This document shows positions 42,122 through 53,235 of a DNA stretch of 64,000 bases, piece by piece. The DNA is from Locusta migratoria (Eukaryota; Arthropoda; Insecta; Orthoptera; Acrididae), in assembly GCA_026315105.1 (NCBI GenBank), contig CM048751.1:334334649-334398648 (forward strand), given 5' to 3'. Position 1 is the stretch's first letter, and every line of letters starts with the position of its first letter. The translations under genes were made by a program, and so were the position numbers. Under the pieces are notes generated by a model that saw only the letters and a list, made by a program, of their open reading frames with translations, did not search any database and was not told where the DNA came from.

Positions 42122-43065
42122 ACACACAGACATACACTCACAAACATTTACACGAAATAGATCTCTCCCCGCACACACGACAACAGCGCACACAAAGCAT
42201 CGTAAGTATCAAACCATCGAAAAATCGCGCGCTACATCATAGACATGTCACACAAACCAATGAACACGATACAGCCACCACAACGAGGCAAATGACGACG
42301 TAAACAGTGCCATTTCACAACAAAAAGCGCACTAAAAATCATGAGGATACGAACACGCCACAAACAAGCAAGCAGAACATCACAACTCGAACGTAAATAA
42401 GTCACTAAACAACCACCTACAATTCTTTTTCATCATAACTTCCAGGCAAATGCACAATAAATCAGTTAGTTTTCGTAAATAAAAACGTGTTGTATTATGT
42501 AGTTGACAAGATGTGAAAACTTGTCATTCCTCAATTACAGCAGATGCCTTTCCTGCTAAAGACATAATGTAAGTATCGTAAGTAAATTATGCCTTATATA
42601 GCTAAAAAATTGACTAATTAACCAAACAAAATCTGTAACACTTATTCTAGAAAATGCAAGGCAAAAACCCACGGAAGATGGTACAATAAGTACCGAAACT
42701 TGTTTGGGAGTTAAAACAAAAAAGGTGTCTGCCATAAGGCGGATTTAACTGTAAGTCTAATACAGCAAGCACGGAAGATATAAGAGCAGCAGACATCAAA
42801 AGTTTTACCTTCTATTTGCAATAACATGGTTTTAATTTACGTCTAGAATGGTTGCCGTAATAAACTTTTTTCTGTAGGTGATACATTTTGAATAGTCCAA
42901 CGACTATACTGCGAAGCGATCAGGGTACCTGCAAGACAGGTACGTTATTGGGGAGCCATGAACATTAAGCAGAACGCAATTCAGGTCGTTCGTATATTTT
43001 TGCGCATGATAGCACATGTTCAAGGATATATTTGTGATTGCGTGTCTGTGTGTGTTTGTGCGTCT

Positions 43066-43794
43066 TTACTCAGTTCCTAAGGTTTGTAAACTCTGACCAT
43101 TTACCTAATATTCTTTTCTTTTCCTAAATTTGCTACAAAAATCCTAAATTTAAACCAACTACATAAGTATTTGACACATTTAATCGTTATACATTTTTGA
43201 CGACGTTACAGCGTTCATTTTTAATGAAATAAATCGCAATTTGGAACGATAGAAATTTCAGACTATCGATTTATGACCCAAGCTCACATACATAATCTGT
43301 ATCGTTATTTGAATGTAAGTGCATATTTAAATTAAATTTACGTGTGTAAACATATACTCAGAATTTTATCTTTGGGCTATGAACCTTTGGTAGATATCTG
43401 ATGAGAAGTTGTGTTCTATTAACGATTCCCAAATCGTGTTGTAACAGTGAATAACACGTCGTGTGACTATTTAAATACCTATAGTACAAATAATAAGACA
43501 GCTTGCGAGCTAAAAGATAGTTTAATCAAATTGGGATGACTATCGTTCGCATCATGTAGGAAGGCGACTCTGCGCATAGAAGCGGAGCGATAAGAGAAAG
43601 CATGAAGGGGAGGAGTTACGGCCGAGCGCCCACAGTGTATCCTGCGAGAGGAACATTGCGTAACTCGCGTCCAGCCATGCGCCTAGAGAAAGAATGTTAT
43701 TGGCTGTCAGGGCGACTGAAAACTGGGCCACCTTCCTACGTACAGCCGACTATAGCGGTTGGTTAATATCGCAGGGCAACGAATAACATAATTT
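43066..43794. other. No recognised gene
   Basis: AT-rich to about 43550, then moderately GC-rich (43560-43720). No coding motif or repeat landmark. Confidence 0.4.
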
Positions 43795-44430
43795 CTAGAA
43801 TGAAACTTTTCACTCTCGTGTCGGAATAGCTCAGTCGGTAGAGCGCTCGCCCGCGAATGGCAAAAGGTCCCAGGTTCGAGTCCCGGTTCCGGCACAAAAT
43901 TTTAATCTGCCAGGAAATTTTTTATATCAGCCCACACTCCGCTACAGAGTGAAAAGTTTCATTCTGGAAACATCCCGTAGGCTGTGGCTAAGCCATATCT
44001 CCACCATATTCTTTCTTCCAGGAGAGCTAGTCTTGCAAGTTTCGCAGGAGAGCTTCTGTGGGGTTTGGAAAGTAGGAGGCGAGGTACTGGCGGAAGTAAA
44101 GTTGTTCAAATGTTCAAACGTTTGTTAAGCTTATGGGACTTAGCTACGGGGTCATCAGTCCCTAAATTTACAAACTACTTATGAACTACTTACGAACTAG
44201 AACGGCACAAATATCCATGCCCGAGGGGGCATTCGCACCCCCAACCGTAGTGGCGTGCAGACCGCGACTGGAGCGCCTCAGTCATCTCGGCCACCGCGGC
44301 CGGCAGTAAAGTTGTGGGGCGGCATCGTGAGTCGTGTCGGGAAGCTCAGTCGGTAGCGCGCTTTTCAGCGAAAGGCAAAGGTCCCAGGTTCGAGTCCCGG
44401 ATCCGGCACACACTTATAATCTGCCAGGAA
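43795..44430 (+). mobile_element. SINE-C: two tRNA-like units in direct orientation, with nested SINE-A
   Basis: tRNA-like segments lie at 43819-43895 and 44334-44410, both plus strand. Each shows GTGTCGG..AGCTCAGTCGGTAG.GCGC and a B box GGTTCGAGTCCCGG, with pairing acceptor ends (GTGTCGG/CCGGCAC). Between them are the family's linker blocks (CCTAGGCTGTGGCTAAGCC-like, GGCGAGGTACTGGCGGAAGT). The anticodon loop has G at position 33, so neither is a credible tRNA. SINE-A at 44106-44304 interrupts the second unit. Confidence 0.78.
44106..44304 (-). mobile_element. SINE-A copy nested in SINE-C
   Basis: Reverse-strand, full length, with an exact 11-bp TSD AGTAAAGTTGT (44095-44105, 44305-44315). 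Confidence 0.92.
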
Positions 44431-44459
44431 GATTTAACATAATTTCTGACTATTAATAC

Positions 44460-44940
44460 TGTGGTGTCGCACAAGTCTAAAGTGCGCGCCATCTACTTTC
44501 GCCGCGCGCCGCCATGCACGCACGGCGCGGCGTTCTTAAGACGACAGCCACGAGCGCCCTCTGCTGCTATCCCGCTCGTGGCCACCACTGAACGACATCG
44601 TTCACTTGGGACTGAGATAGGAACCAGCTAACACTTCGGAATCAGATAGGCACCAGTGAAGACTTGGCTATCGGATAGGCACTAGGCAGGACTCTAGCTC
44701 AACTATGTATCAACATTCTGCAGTACTATGTAAAAGTTAAGTATTGTATAAATTCTGTACAATATATATCTCTTTCCAATTCACTCTAGTGTTTCTAGTT
44801 TCTGCTGTCCCACTGGCTGCTCACCTTCGTACCTGCACAAGCGTGCATCCTTTATTCCTGTGTCGGTCTTTTTCCACTCGGCCACCGACACCTACGACGG
44901 AAACGAGACACAAAAGCGGCGACGAGGCTGGGACACAAAA
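44460..44940 (+). mobile_element. Solo-LTR-like element, copy 2
   Basis: Runs from TGTGGTGTCGCACAAG to GGGACACAAAA with an exact 5-bp TSD AATAC (44455-44459, 44941-44945). It matches the reverse complement of 15116-15539 and is longer by about 57 bp, mostly near its 5' end. TATATATC and AATTCACTCTAG precede a GC-balanced 3' third. There is no gene and no second LTR. Confidence 0.87.
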
Positions 44941-44945
44941 AATAC

Positions 44946-45508
44946 TATACTGCAAAAGAACGGAAGCATCTGAAAATGAAAAAGGAAGGCTCAAGCATTA
45001 ACACCTCACAAGTGACATCTGGCTCAGTCACAACAAACAAATAGGAGGCATTACTTTCGGAAATACGCTCGTATTTTATCTGAAGTGGAAGTAGTTGGCT
45101 CTGTTTAGCAAAACAAAACGGTTAGTGTCAGTTGTTGAAAAATTAGTACTCCAGGGTTTTAGCTCCAGCAAAGTTTGCGTGGCGGATGGAGGCGAGTTAA
45201 GAATACGGCGGCGAGCAGAGAGGTCCGCGGTTGATCCTGCTGGATGAGTGATTTGCAAGTCAGATGCGCGCCGCGGCTTATCTTAGCCGAGGGTCGCCCG
45301 CTGCCACGGATGAAAGCGAAGTGGAGCGGAGTGCGTGCCAGAGATATCCGTACAAGAGCCGCAGACGTCGTTAGCAGGCGGCGGAGGCAGTCCAGAGATT
45401 TTGTTGACGTTCGTGAGAAAAATATTAATCTACCATTCTTTATAATTCTAAATATTCATCAGCATCTACACTGCTCAAAACAGTTCAGGTGAGGTATCAT
45501 ATGCAACA
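44946..45508. other. No recognised gene; GC-rich part at 45180-45410
   Basis: Open frames of 60-82 codons only. The GC-rich part has no promoter-like landmark I can support. Confidence 0.4.
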
Positions 45509-45510
45509 TA

Positions 45511-47092
45511 CAGGGTGTCCAGAAGAGGGCTCCCCGAATTCAAAATTAAATATCTCGAAAACAAAGATCGATAGAGGAATGCAGTAATCGGTACATTTAT
45601 CATGAAAGCTGTAAGAAGTTTATACAGCAGTTTGAAATAATAGTTACAAAAGCTGCTAACAGTTGGCACTGTACGCTGTACAGCTCATATCAGCATACAT
45701 AAGTGAAATAATCTTATGAAAAAACTCTTTGCAAACAATCACATGACAAAGTTTTCAAAATGTTCACCATTGGCACTACAGAGGTGGCGCAAACGAAGAA
45801 TGAAATTCGCCATCACATTTCGTAGTGTCTCAACCGAAATGGATTCACATGCTACAGAGATCGCCGATTCAAGCTCGTTCAGCGTGGTGGGATGCTTCAG
45901 GTAGACCTTGTCTTTCACTGTGTCCCACCAAAAAAGTCACAGGGAGTCAAAACCGGTGAATATGCAGGCCAATCCATGCCTGAACCAGTAAATTTGGGAT
46001 ATTCCAAAGCAATGACTCGAATCCCGAAGTATTCCTCAAGAAAGCGAAACACTTGTTCGGTCCGATGTGGTCAGGCTCCATCTTGAATAAACTATTCAGT
46101 ACCTGGTCGATCCTCTAACGCTTGCTGTGTGGCAACAAATTGTTCCAAAATTTCAACTTAACGTGCACCAGTGACCGTTTCTCGAATGAAAAAAGGGCCA
46201 ATAATGCCTCAGCTGCATACTGCAGCCCACACAGTAACGTTAGGAGAATACAGGGGTTTCGCTTCACACCAATATGGCTTTTCGGAACCCCAAAATCGTC
46301 CGGTCTGCTTATTCGCGTATCCATTTAGGTGGAAGTGTGCTTCATCTGTAAACCAGATGCAGCCAACATCAAATCCTTCACTATCAATCATTGTGAGCAT
46401 CTGATTAGTAAAGGCAACCCTTTGTTGCACAACTCGTACGGATAAGGCCTGGTGCGTTTGAATTTTGAATGGAAACATGTGTAGACTCTTTCTCAGTATT
46501 TTCTGCGTACTGGAACGCTTCAAAACAGTCTCAGATGCAATTCTATGGACGGATGTCAATGGATATCGCTGAATAGTTCCAGAAACTGTGGCGATATTTT
46601 CAGGCGTAACTGCGGTTTGCTTGCGGCCAACATGCCCCACTAGATCATCAGTTACGCTGCCTGTTCGTTGAAATTTTGCGAAGAGCGTAGGAATAGTTTT
46701 CGCATCGGGTCCTTTTGGAACATTAAATCGTGCTTGAAAACTTTGCCTTGTTGCCGTAGGACTCTCTTCTAACCTGTGGTACCCTAGCACCAGAAAAACG
46801 AGTTATTCAATGGAGTACATGGTTGTAATCTCTTCCTTCGGTACGCTAACCTCCTTTCACGTTTCAATAGTGGAACTGATCGCTCTGGGCTTCGGATCAC
46901 TATTTATACTAGGCATTACGTATGGGGTTTATAGCGCCATATGTTAGCAGATTTTGTAACTATTATTTCAATCTGCTGTATAGACTTCTTACAGCTTTCA
47001 CAATAAACATACCGTTTACTGCATTCCTCTATCGATCTTTGTTTTCGAGATATTTAATTTTGAAATCAGGGAGTCCTTTTCTGGACACCCTG
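45511..47092 (-). mobile_element. mariner-like element with ~150-bp terminal inverted repeats
   Basis: Outer ends CAGGGTGTCC (45511) and GGACACCCTG (to 47092) sit between TA dinucleotides (45509-10, 47093-94), the expected TSD. Inversion extends inward for about 150 bp (AAATATCTCGAAAACAAAGA / TCTTTGTTTTCGAGATATTT; GAAAGCTGTAAGAAGTTTAT / ATAGACTTCTTACAGCTTTC). At 1582 bp with one transposase gene it is full length but dead. Confidence 0.93.
45739..46820 (-). pseudogene. mariner/IS630-type transposase, near full length
   Basis: From an ATG at 46818-46820 it reads MYSIE, stop, LVFLVLGYHRLEESPTATRQ. A helix-turn-helix region follows (LFAKFQRTGSVTDDL, TPENIATVSGTIQRYPLTSV, RSSTQKILRKSLHMFPFKIQ). 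Next comes the first catalytic region CIWFTDEAHFHLNGYANKQT. After a stop near 46208 comes IQDGA.PHRTEQVFRFLEEY (second Asp), then DWPAYSPVLTPCDFFW (third). The C-terminus is ANGEHFENFVM, ending at 45739-45741. Stops near 46803, 46208, 46160, 46088 and 46070 and a frameshift near 45930 inactivate it. Length matches the family. Confidence 0.9.
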
Positions 47093-47099
47093 TACATAA

Positions 47100-47279
47100 G
47101 GTAACGTATTTTGTGCAGATATTGGTTACAATTGTAGTTTGCGTGTGGTCCGTTGCTTTGGTGTCTCAACATACTTGAGATTTCCACGGCGATACTGAGA
47201 GCGAGCCACCATGGGGATAACACCGTAATGAAAATGTGATTGTCTTTACCCCCTAATTTCCTGTGTGTTTACATCGGAC
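47100..47279. other. Short unassigned spacer
   Basis: Nothing recognised. Confidence 0.4.
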
Positions 47280-47745
47280 GGGCAGGAGTGCCACACCTGC
47301 ATCCTATGGTCAGTACGAGGTTATCAATCAGCTCTTGAGGAATATTTGGCTATTCTTCCATGAGTGCAATATCCAGCTCTCCAACCGCTGTGGGAGGTGT
47401 TGGTCTGTCTGCAATGGGTCTGCCTAGTGCATCCCAGACATCTTCAATCGTGTTTAACTACGGTGATGGCCACTCCATACATTCGGAGTTTCGATGAATC
47501 TCGTTCACATATCTCTGAGTAGTGAAAGCGCCGTTCTGAACGACATAGACGCCCGTACGTCCACTAATACTCATTCGTGCCCACAGCATTCATCCACATA
47601 ATCAGGATTGTTCCATCTCTTCTCTAGATGGGGAACGACGATTGTCCGGTGGAACACAAAATCTTGCCTCATCTGTGAACGGCAATCCGCTCCATTCGTC
47701 ACAATCCTGATGTTGCTCCGACCAGCGTCATTGTCGTGCGTAGAT
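47280..47745 (-). pseudogene. Tc1-like transposase fragment, internally deleted
   Basis: The minus strand reads WSGLPFTDEARFCVPPDNRR (first Asp), WARMSISGRTGVYVVQNGAF, TTQRYVNEIHRNSECMEWPS and then LNTIEDVWDALGRPIADRP (Glu/third region). It continues with LDIALMEE, stop, PNIPQELIDNLV and RCGTPARP. The block with the second Asp (QDNARPH in relatives) is missing between NEIHRN and MEWP. Termini not found. Confidence 0.8.
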
Positions 47746-47872
47746 TTTCTTTTATTAGTTTTATTTATTTTGCTGTTGTTTACAGCGATCTGTCGTCTGG
47801 ATGCTAAAACAGGTCGTATTTTCCACAGTTAATTGGTTTTTTTACATTCAATATTTTCTTCTTATATCTAGT
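47746..47872. other. AT-rich spacer
   Basis: Nothing recognised. Confidence 0.4.
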
Positions 47873-47882
47873 TAAATGTAAC

Positions 47883-48072
47883 AAATGTTTCTATAGCTTA
47901 TGGGACTTAAATACAGGGTCATCAGTCCCTGAACTTACAAACTACTTATGAACTACCTAAGACTAAGGACGTAACAAATATGCATGCCCAAGGGGGGATT
48001 CGAACCCCCGACCGTAGTGGCCGTGCAGACCGTGATTCACGCTCCGCAGTCCCCTCGGCCACCGTGGCCGGC
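47883..48072 (-). mobile_element. SINE-A copy
   Basis: Reverse-strand, full tRNA-like head, bracketed by a near-perfect 10-bp TSD TAAATGTAAC / TAAATTTAAC (47873-47882, 48073-48082). Confidence 0.88.
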
Positions 48073-48082
48073 TAAATTTAAC

Positions 48083-48839
48083 AATATACAGCTTAACCAA
48101 CTTATGAAATTAAACAATAAATAACAATTAGAAAAATTAATTAAATTATACACACCCATTTAAGAAGAGGAAGTAAAGAATAAGGGCAAGTAAAAACGTT
48201 TATGTTGAAAAAGATAGCGAAAGAATAACATGAATTTAATAGAGGAAGATGATAAGAATGAGAAATTTTGAGAATATGAAGTCCGACACCTTGTGACGCT
48301 TGAGGGTCGAGGACTTGGCATTCCCATCAAGTCGTCAACACTCAACCATCGTTAGTATTATCTGTATGTTATAGTAACTACTAATTCAGATTACAGTGGT
48401 ATTCTGGTTTGTTCTGATCTATTGACAGGTTAACAGGTTTATAGTGCCATTTTGCCGGTGACAAAAAGCGACAATTCGCTGGCAATTTCATATTTGCTCT
48501 CACTAGTATATTTACGCTAATTATGGTATATTAAATGATATCACTGACCGCGACCGTGTCCATGTTGGTGTCTGTGTTGGGGTCTGTGTTGTTGTCCCTG
48601 TCGTGGTTCCTTTGCTCGTACAATCTATGCACTGTGTTTGCTCGCTGCATACGTGGTTGTATGCTGTATGATCTGTTTCATTTATGTCCGTTGCTAGAAG
48701 TCCGACTGCCGCAGTCAAGTGAACATCACAAAAACTACAGTATGTCTGCTTCCATCGCTTGCAGTGAACTGCGTCTTTCAGGGACGACAGATAAATTGAC
48801 ATGGTACCACATACCACAGCACCACGTATGCGCTTTAGT
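48083..48839. other. No recognised gene
   Basis: AT-rich, with a TG-rich imperfect repeat (GTGTCTGTGTTGGGGTCTGT) near 48555-48600. Confidence 0.4.
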
Positions 48840-49140
48840 GCACCACAACTTCGTCATGCGGTCAGTCTCAGAAATTATTGTCAGTACTGAAATAAATTTT
48901 TCCTTTCCTCCCTACTTGATACGTGACACGCAGGAGGCTGCAATTTTTAAAGTTTCTTTGTCGTACCTATTTGTAACGTTGTTTGTGTAAGAAAATAAAA
49001 ATAAAAATATTTCTTTGGTATCGGCTGAGTAAAAAAAGGGATTTCGTTATCCTAATATGAAATTATTGTTCAGTTTTTATAAACAAACTAATTTCGATTC
49101 TGATTATTTTGATTGCATAATGATTGGATTAAAATGGAAG
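48840..49140 (+). repeat. ~0.9-kb dispersed repeat, partial copy 3
   Basis: TTTTCCTTTCCTCCCTACTT, GATACGTGACACGCAGGAGG and GCAATTTTTAAAGTTTCTTTG match 34520-34605. The AT-rich part to about 49140 matches up to TTGATTATCTGTTATTTGAT-like sequence. The Helitron-like 3' part is absent. Confidence 0.6.
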
Positions 49141-50122
49141 GATGAACGAGTAGAAAAGAACGGCTCCCCAAAAATTACTATCACCATTGAACTAAATCGT
49201 AAATGAATGTGTTTGCCGATCTATAGAAAAGAAAAATGGGGAGAACAATTTATTATTATTATTATTGGCAGTCTATAAATTGCCATTTCTATAAATTTGT
49301 GCACAATAAAAACATCCAAGTTTCTACTAGAACTAAAATTTCGTAAACATTCAGAATTTAAGTTTCCCGAGCCGTTACTGAAACTTGGTCACACGCCACA
49401 GCTATAAATGAAGACGCCGCTACTGAGTTTTCGTGTAGATTTATTTAATCCCGCTCCTTACAGTTCGCACTTGGTTCCGCTCTGATTGCCAAATCTTTGC
49501 CCACATGTGAGGCTGGCAATGAGAACTGCCTTTTGGCACGGTCAACGAGGTACAGACTAGCAAAGAGAACTGGCGAATAGCCTTCTGTGACGAGGACATT
49601 AAAAGGTTGGTTCCTCAATGCGAGACTTTTTTTTATGACTCTGCGGAGAAATAGCTGGACGGTGCAGCTATTTGCGTCACCAAAGAAGACGAAGCCAACA
49701 ATCCAGATTACGAATAAAGAGCAGCTACCGACATTAGTATCATATAAGTAAATATTCTTGCAGTTGAGAAGCAACGTAAGGAGTTCAATATAAAGTGGCC
49801 TTCCGCTCCAGTTTGTTTAACGACTGGGTTCCTAACATAGCATATTGATACGACAGAACCACGCATAACATTCATGTAGAATCCATTGCTACATTAATGT
49901 AGATCTGTCTCAAAAGACAGAAAAGTTGCACATGTCCCTCAAACATTCAAGAAATGCAATAGAAGTACCCCCCTAAATTAGAGACCTCTACCTTTAACAT
50001 CGACTTGCAGGTGAGTTTATCAACACAAACTGAGTTCAGACAGGTGTTACTTTGAAGAGAACGATCTGTTGACCCTTGGTTGACACTGATTTGCAAAATA
50101 TGATTCTTGTTTAAAATACCTG
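49141..50122. other. Unassigned region with a 109-codon minus-strand frame
   Basis: The minus strand 49445-49774 encodes a frame with a hydrophobic N-terminal stretch (CSLFVIWIVGFVFFG) that could be a membrane segment. LRRVIKKSLALRNQPFNVLV and VTEGYSPVLFASLYL follow, and AAATAAAT lies directly after the stop. I do not recognise it. An (ATT)n tract lies at about 49250-49266. Confidence 0.25.
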
Positions 50123-50133
50123 ACTCTTTACTG

Positions 50134-50333
50134 CCGGCCGCGGTGGCCGAGGGGTCTCAGGGGCTTCTATCACGGTCTGCACGGCCAGTACGGTCGGGGG
50201 TTCGAATCCCCCCTCGGGCATGGGTATTTGTGCCGTCTGTAGTCTTAGCTAGTTCATAAGTAATTTGAAAGTTTAGGGACTGATGACCCCGTAGTTAAGT
50301 CCCATAAGCTCTACAAACATTTGAATATTTTTT
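50134..50333 (+). mobile_element. SINE-A copy
   Basis: Full-length head (GCCGCGGTGGCCGAGGGG) and tail ending TTTGAATATTTTT, with an exact 11-bp TSD ACTCTTTACTG (50123-50133, 50334-50344). Confidence 0.93.
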
Positions 50334-50459
50334 ACTCTTTACTGACAAGAGATGATGAGAGCTATCCAAAAGAGATTTGAAATTGGTTCCATATTTCGAG
50401 ATATTGAGGAGACACCGTACCTTACAAACAACTCTTCAAATTGCTTTGTTATGGAGTAT

Positions 50460-51345
50460 CGTGTCAATTATGCAATTGGACTCACGACATTGTAGTCGGA
50501 GACGCCACAGTTCATGGTAAATGTTGTAAATGCATCGCCTAAAACCGAGGTGATACAAAACGTTCCCCAGGGAAGTGTTAGTGATCCTCTGCAATTTGTA
50601 ATCGTAATAAAGCATTTTGGCAAAATCTGAATTCATTTTAGGTTTTTTTCAGATACTGCTGCCACATATTATCTAGTAAAGTCATCAAAATATCAAAATC
50701 AAATGCACTAGGATTTAGGTAACATATCAACGAGGTGCGGAAGTTTACAACTGACACCAAATGATGGAGAGTGTGAAGTCTTCCACATGTGTGCTAAAGG
50801 GACTCCATTGAACTTTATTTATAAGTCATATTACGCAAATTTCAGGAGAGTAAATGCTATAAATACCTAGTGATTACTATTTCTACTATCTTAAATTAGA
50901 CAGAATGCATAGATAATTTCGTGACGAAGGCGAACCAAATACTGAGATGCAGAAGAACTGCTAAAGAGACTACTTATAGTGGGAGCCATAACAGGTAAGA
51001 TTGACAGAAAACGTCGAGAGAGTACAAAGAAGGGCTGTCTACTTTGTACAATGGCCATGAAGGGAAGAGAGTGTCACAGAAATGGTACAGAGGTTGAGGT
51101 GGGAATAATTACGACAACGGGATTTTTGTTTGCGACGAGACGAGTTACGAAATAAGTAAGGCCGAATTTATCCTCCCAATGTGAACGCATATTGTTAACT
51201 ACAACCTATGTAGCGACAAGTGATCATAACAATATAATATGAGAGATAATAGCCGTAATGGAAAGATTCTGGCGTTTTTCTCTTACCAAGTAATATTAGA
51301 CATTTAATTGTGATTCACAGAGTTCCCAAGTAGATGCAGATGATT
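50460..51345 (+). pseudogene. Old LINE remnant (RT and C-terminus)
   Basis: Readable traces are VIQNVPQGSVSDPLQF (the 'GVPQGS' RT motif, about 50545-50600), FADTAATYYL-like sequence at about 50650, KYLVITIS (about 50860) and a decayed 'RVQRRAVYFVQWP' block (about 51020-51055). The end resembles the CR1-type tail (CCAAGTAGATGCAGATGATT). Highly mutated, so much older than the copy at 17-19 kb. Confidence 0.65.
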
Positions 51346-51478
51346 CAATAAAAATTTTTTGATTATCACTGTTGTTTCGTTTTCGCGATAAATTAGACCT
51401 ATGAAAAATTGTTTGGAATTTAATTTTCTTTTACTCTTGAATATGTTAGTTAACAGAAATTCAATTATATCCTTTATT

Positions 51479-51480
<2 letters not shown>

Positions 51481-51536
<56 letters not shown>
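51481..51536. repeat. (GA)n microsatellite
   Basis: About 56 bp of GA dinucleotides. Confidence 0.97.
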
Positions 51537-51539
<3 letters not shown>

Positions 51540-52476
51540 TACACAGAATAAATTAAAATCTGATACATAATTTTGGAACATCAGTCATAAAATTTACATT
51601 TTTTTTATTTGTAACAAATTTCAACAGTTTTATTTATGTATAGGCCAGAGATTTTAATCAATTGAATTATAAGGTGTGTATGATGGTTGTATAAAATTTT
51701 ATTCCCTTAATGTTTATATATATTATCGTATTCACAAATTATTATACGGTAATTGTTAACTGACATTTAAGTTTGATAATATGTATATATGATCTAAACA
51801 ATATTGCTACTAGAGACAACATCTCGTCAAGAACTACTTACGGCAACGTTCTGAAACTTGAACTGTTCCGCAATTCTTCGAATGCTACTCTTTACCATTG
51901 CAACGTCCCGGGTTACGAAAGTGTGAAAAACTGAGAAGGATAAGGTCTTCTTATTAATACACCATAGTGTTCTACGAAACGGAACAAAGACTATTGCAGT
52001 ACAAAATTCAATGCAATTACCATTCTCTAGGTCTTCATTGTATTTTATTGTTCCTTGCGAGTTTGTCTAAAGTTGCACCGATATACGAGACCTGGAGAGC
52101 TTAAACTAGGTCCGTATTTGGATTTTCTGGTCACGTACACCGCTAGAACTTTACAATTGGCTCGCAACAGAGCGGATAAATGGGGAGTGCAGGTTCCAAA
52201 TACGTATCCATTCTGAGTGGGGTGGGTTCATCGACGTTTATTATACCATCCTCTGATGTCTTTTTATATCGATTTTAAGTGGTTGTACGTGAAGATATAA
52301 AATGCTGAATGGTAATGGGATGTAAAACATTTCTAGAGAAGAAAACACTGGTGGAGCTGTATTTCCGTCTATTGCAACTAAATGTAGATTTTCTTTGTGC
52401 TGTACGCGTTTTGCTTCTTGATTTGTGAAGCATTATAATTGGCCTGTAATACGTATTTGATTTCTGTGTATAATAT
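51537..52476. other. AT-rich, no recognised gene
   Basis: The part at about 52360-52470 is a decayed relative of 52880-52980 (TGTACGCGTTTTGCTTCTTG versus CAGACGCGTTTCGTTTTATT). A ribozyme-like repeat therefore once flanked this site. Confidence 0.4.
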
Positions 52477-52836
52477 TGTCACGTTGCAATGGAAGTAGGC
52501 TTGACTTCGAAGGCAACTAAACACAGCACTTATACTGAAAGCTCGTTTATTACGAACTCAACATACACGCAGCACTGGCTGCCTCTCAGGCAGAGTGCTC
52601 TGCTATTTGTACACAGATAGAATTTACCAGATATTAGAAGAAGAGTTGACTTAAGAAGCAAGTAGAATTTACAAGTGAACATAAGAAAGATTTAGAACTT
52701 TCTGGAATTGTAAATTACAAATAAATAAATTTTTCTGCCGGTGGGCGGGATTGAACCGGCGACATTCTGCTCCGCAGTCCGTGACGCTACCCCCCTGCGC
52801 CACGCCGGCGGTCGGTGTTCGTGATTTCTCGCGGCA
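52477..52836 (-). mobile_element. Solo LTR with internal tRNA-like domain, minus strand
   Basis: Runs (minus strand) TGCCGCGAGAAATCACG ... GCAACGTGACA between ATAT on both sides (52473-52476, 52837-52840), consistent with a 4-bp TSD. Near its 5' end is a tRNA-like stretch (GGCGTGGCGCAGGGGGGTAG, B box GGTTCAATCCC) whose ends can pair (GCCGG/CCGGC). Downstream lie CTGCCTGAGAGGCAG and an AATAAACGAGC polyA-like signal. Partner in opposite orientation at 53236-53592. Confidence 0.78.
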
Positions 52837-53235
52837 ATATTTAATTACAAAACTATTATAAATTATGAATGGCAGTGATTTTCCGTCTGTGCAACTACAA
52901 TAAAATGCGATTTTTTCACACCAGACGCGTTTCGTTTTATTGAATGTAAAACATCATCAGTGGTCTGAAATAATAGAAATCTACAGTTTGTTTTTTGTTT
53001 AGATCGAAAACAGTTCTTAAATGGTCCCTGAAAAGGAGGCCTAATGTTTGTTTTGCTATGTTTTACAGTATAACATAAATCCTTCCCTGTGTAAAAATTT
53101 CTGACCTACTATGTTAGAATGAACTTCTGTAGCACAAGTTTTGCAAAGTTAATTAAATATTTTCGTGTAAGTTCCAGTTATCAGGGGTTAACCCAATATT
53201 TGTCTTCATGGAGCTGTATGTAGCCGTATGTATAT
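52837..53235. repeat. Spacer with a ribozyme-like motif
   Basis: On the minus strand 52929-52960 reads CTGATGATGTTTTACATTC then AATAAAACGAAACGCG: a canonical CTGATGA, a T, a GTTTTA/TAAAAC stem and GAAAC. No paired inverted arm was found here, only a decayed direct relative near 52385-52440. The rest is AT-rich. Confidence 0.5.

Larger units (their letters stand above)
39867..43065 (+). mobile_element. Penelope-like element PLE-4 with ~0.9-kb inverted arms
   Basis: Arms at about 39867-40830 and 42080-43065 are inverted copies. Examples are ACCTGTCTTGCAGG / CCTGCAAGACAGGT, AGTCGTTGGACTGTTCAAAA / TTTTGAATAGTCCAACGACT, and TAGCAGGAAAGACATCTGC / GCAGATGCCTTTCCTGCTA. Between them lies a PLE gene fragment (41044-41940). 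The right arm keeps a ribozyme-like core, CGGAAGATGGTACAATAA then GTACCGAAACTTG (42672-42699), with a perfect GGTAC/GTACC stem. The left arm has a decayed version (40288-40314 minus). A CA-repeat expansion sits in the left arm and CT/AC expansions at the base of the right arm. I found no TSD. Confidence 0.8.

Noticed and set aside
43819..43895. Possible functional tRNA gene (also 44334-44410, 22024-22100, 21737-21814)
   Set aside because: Cloverleaf-like with good acceptor pairing and B box, but G replaces the conserved T33. The sequence occurs in several copies within a defined repeat, and the body continues into SINE linker sequence.
45180..45410. Second CpG-rich promoter candidate (also 21200-21520 and 3770-3960)
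   Set aside because: GC-rich but without recognisable promoter motifs, splice donor or sustained coding signal, so not separable from decayed repeats.
52740..52812. tRNA-like sequence with strong arms on the minus strand
   Set aside because: The anticodon arm cannot form a normal 5-bp stem with a 7-base loop, and the same sequence lies inside a second LTR-like copy at 53266-53335.
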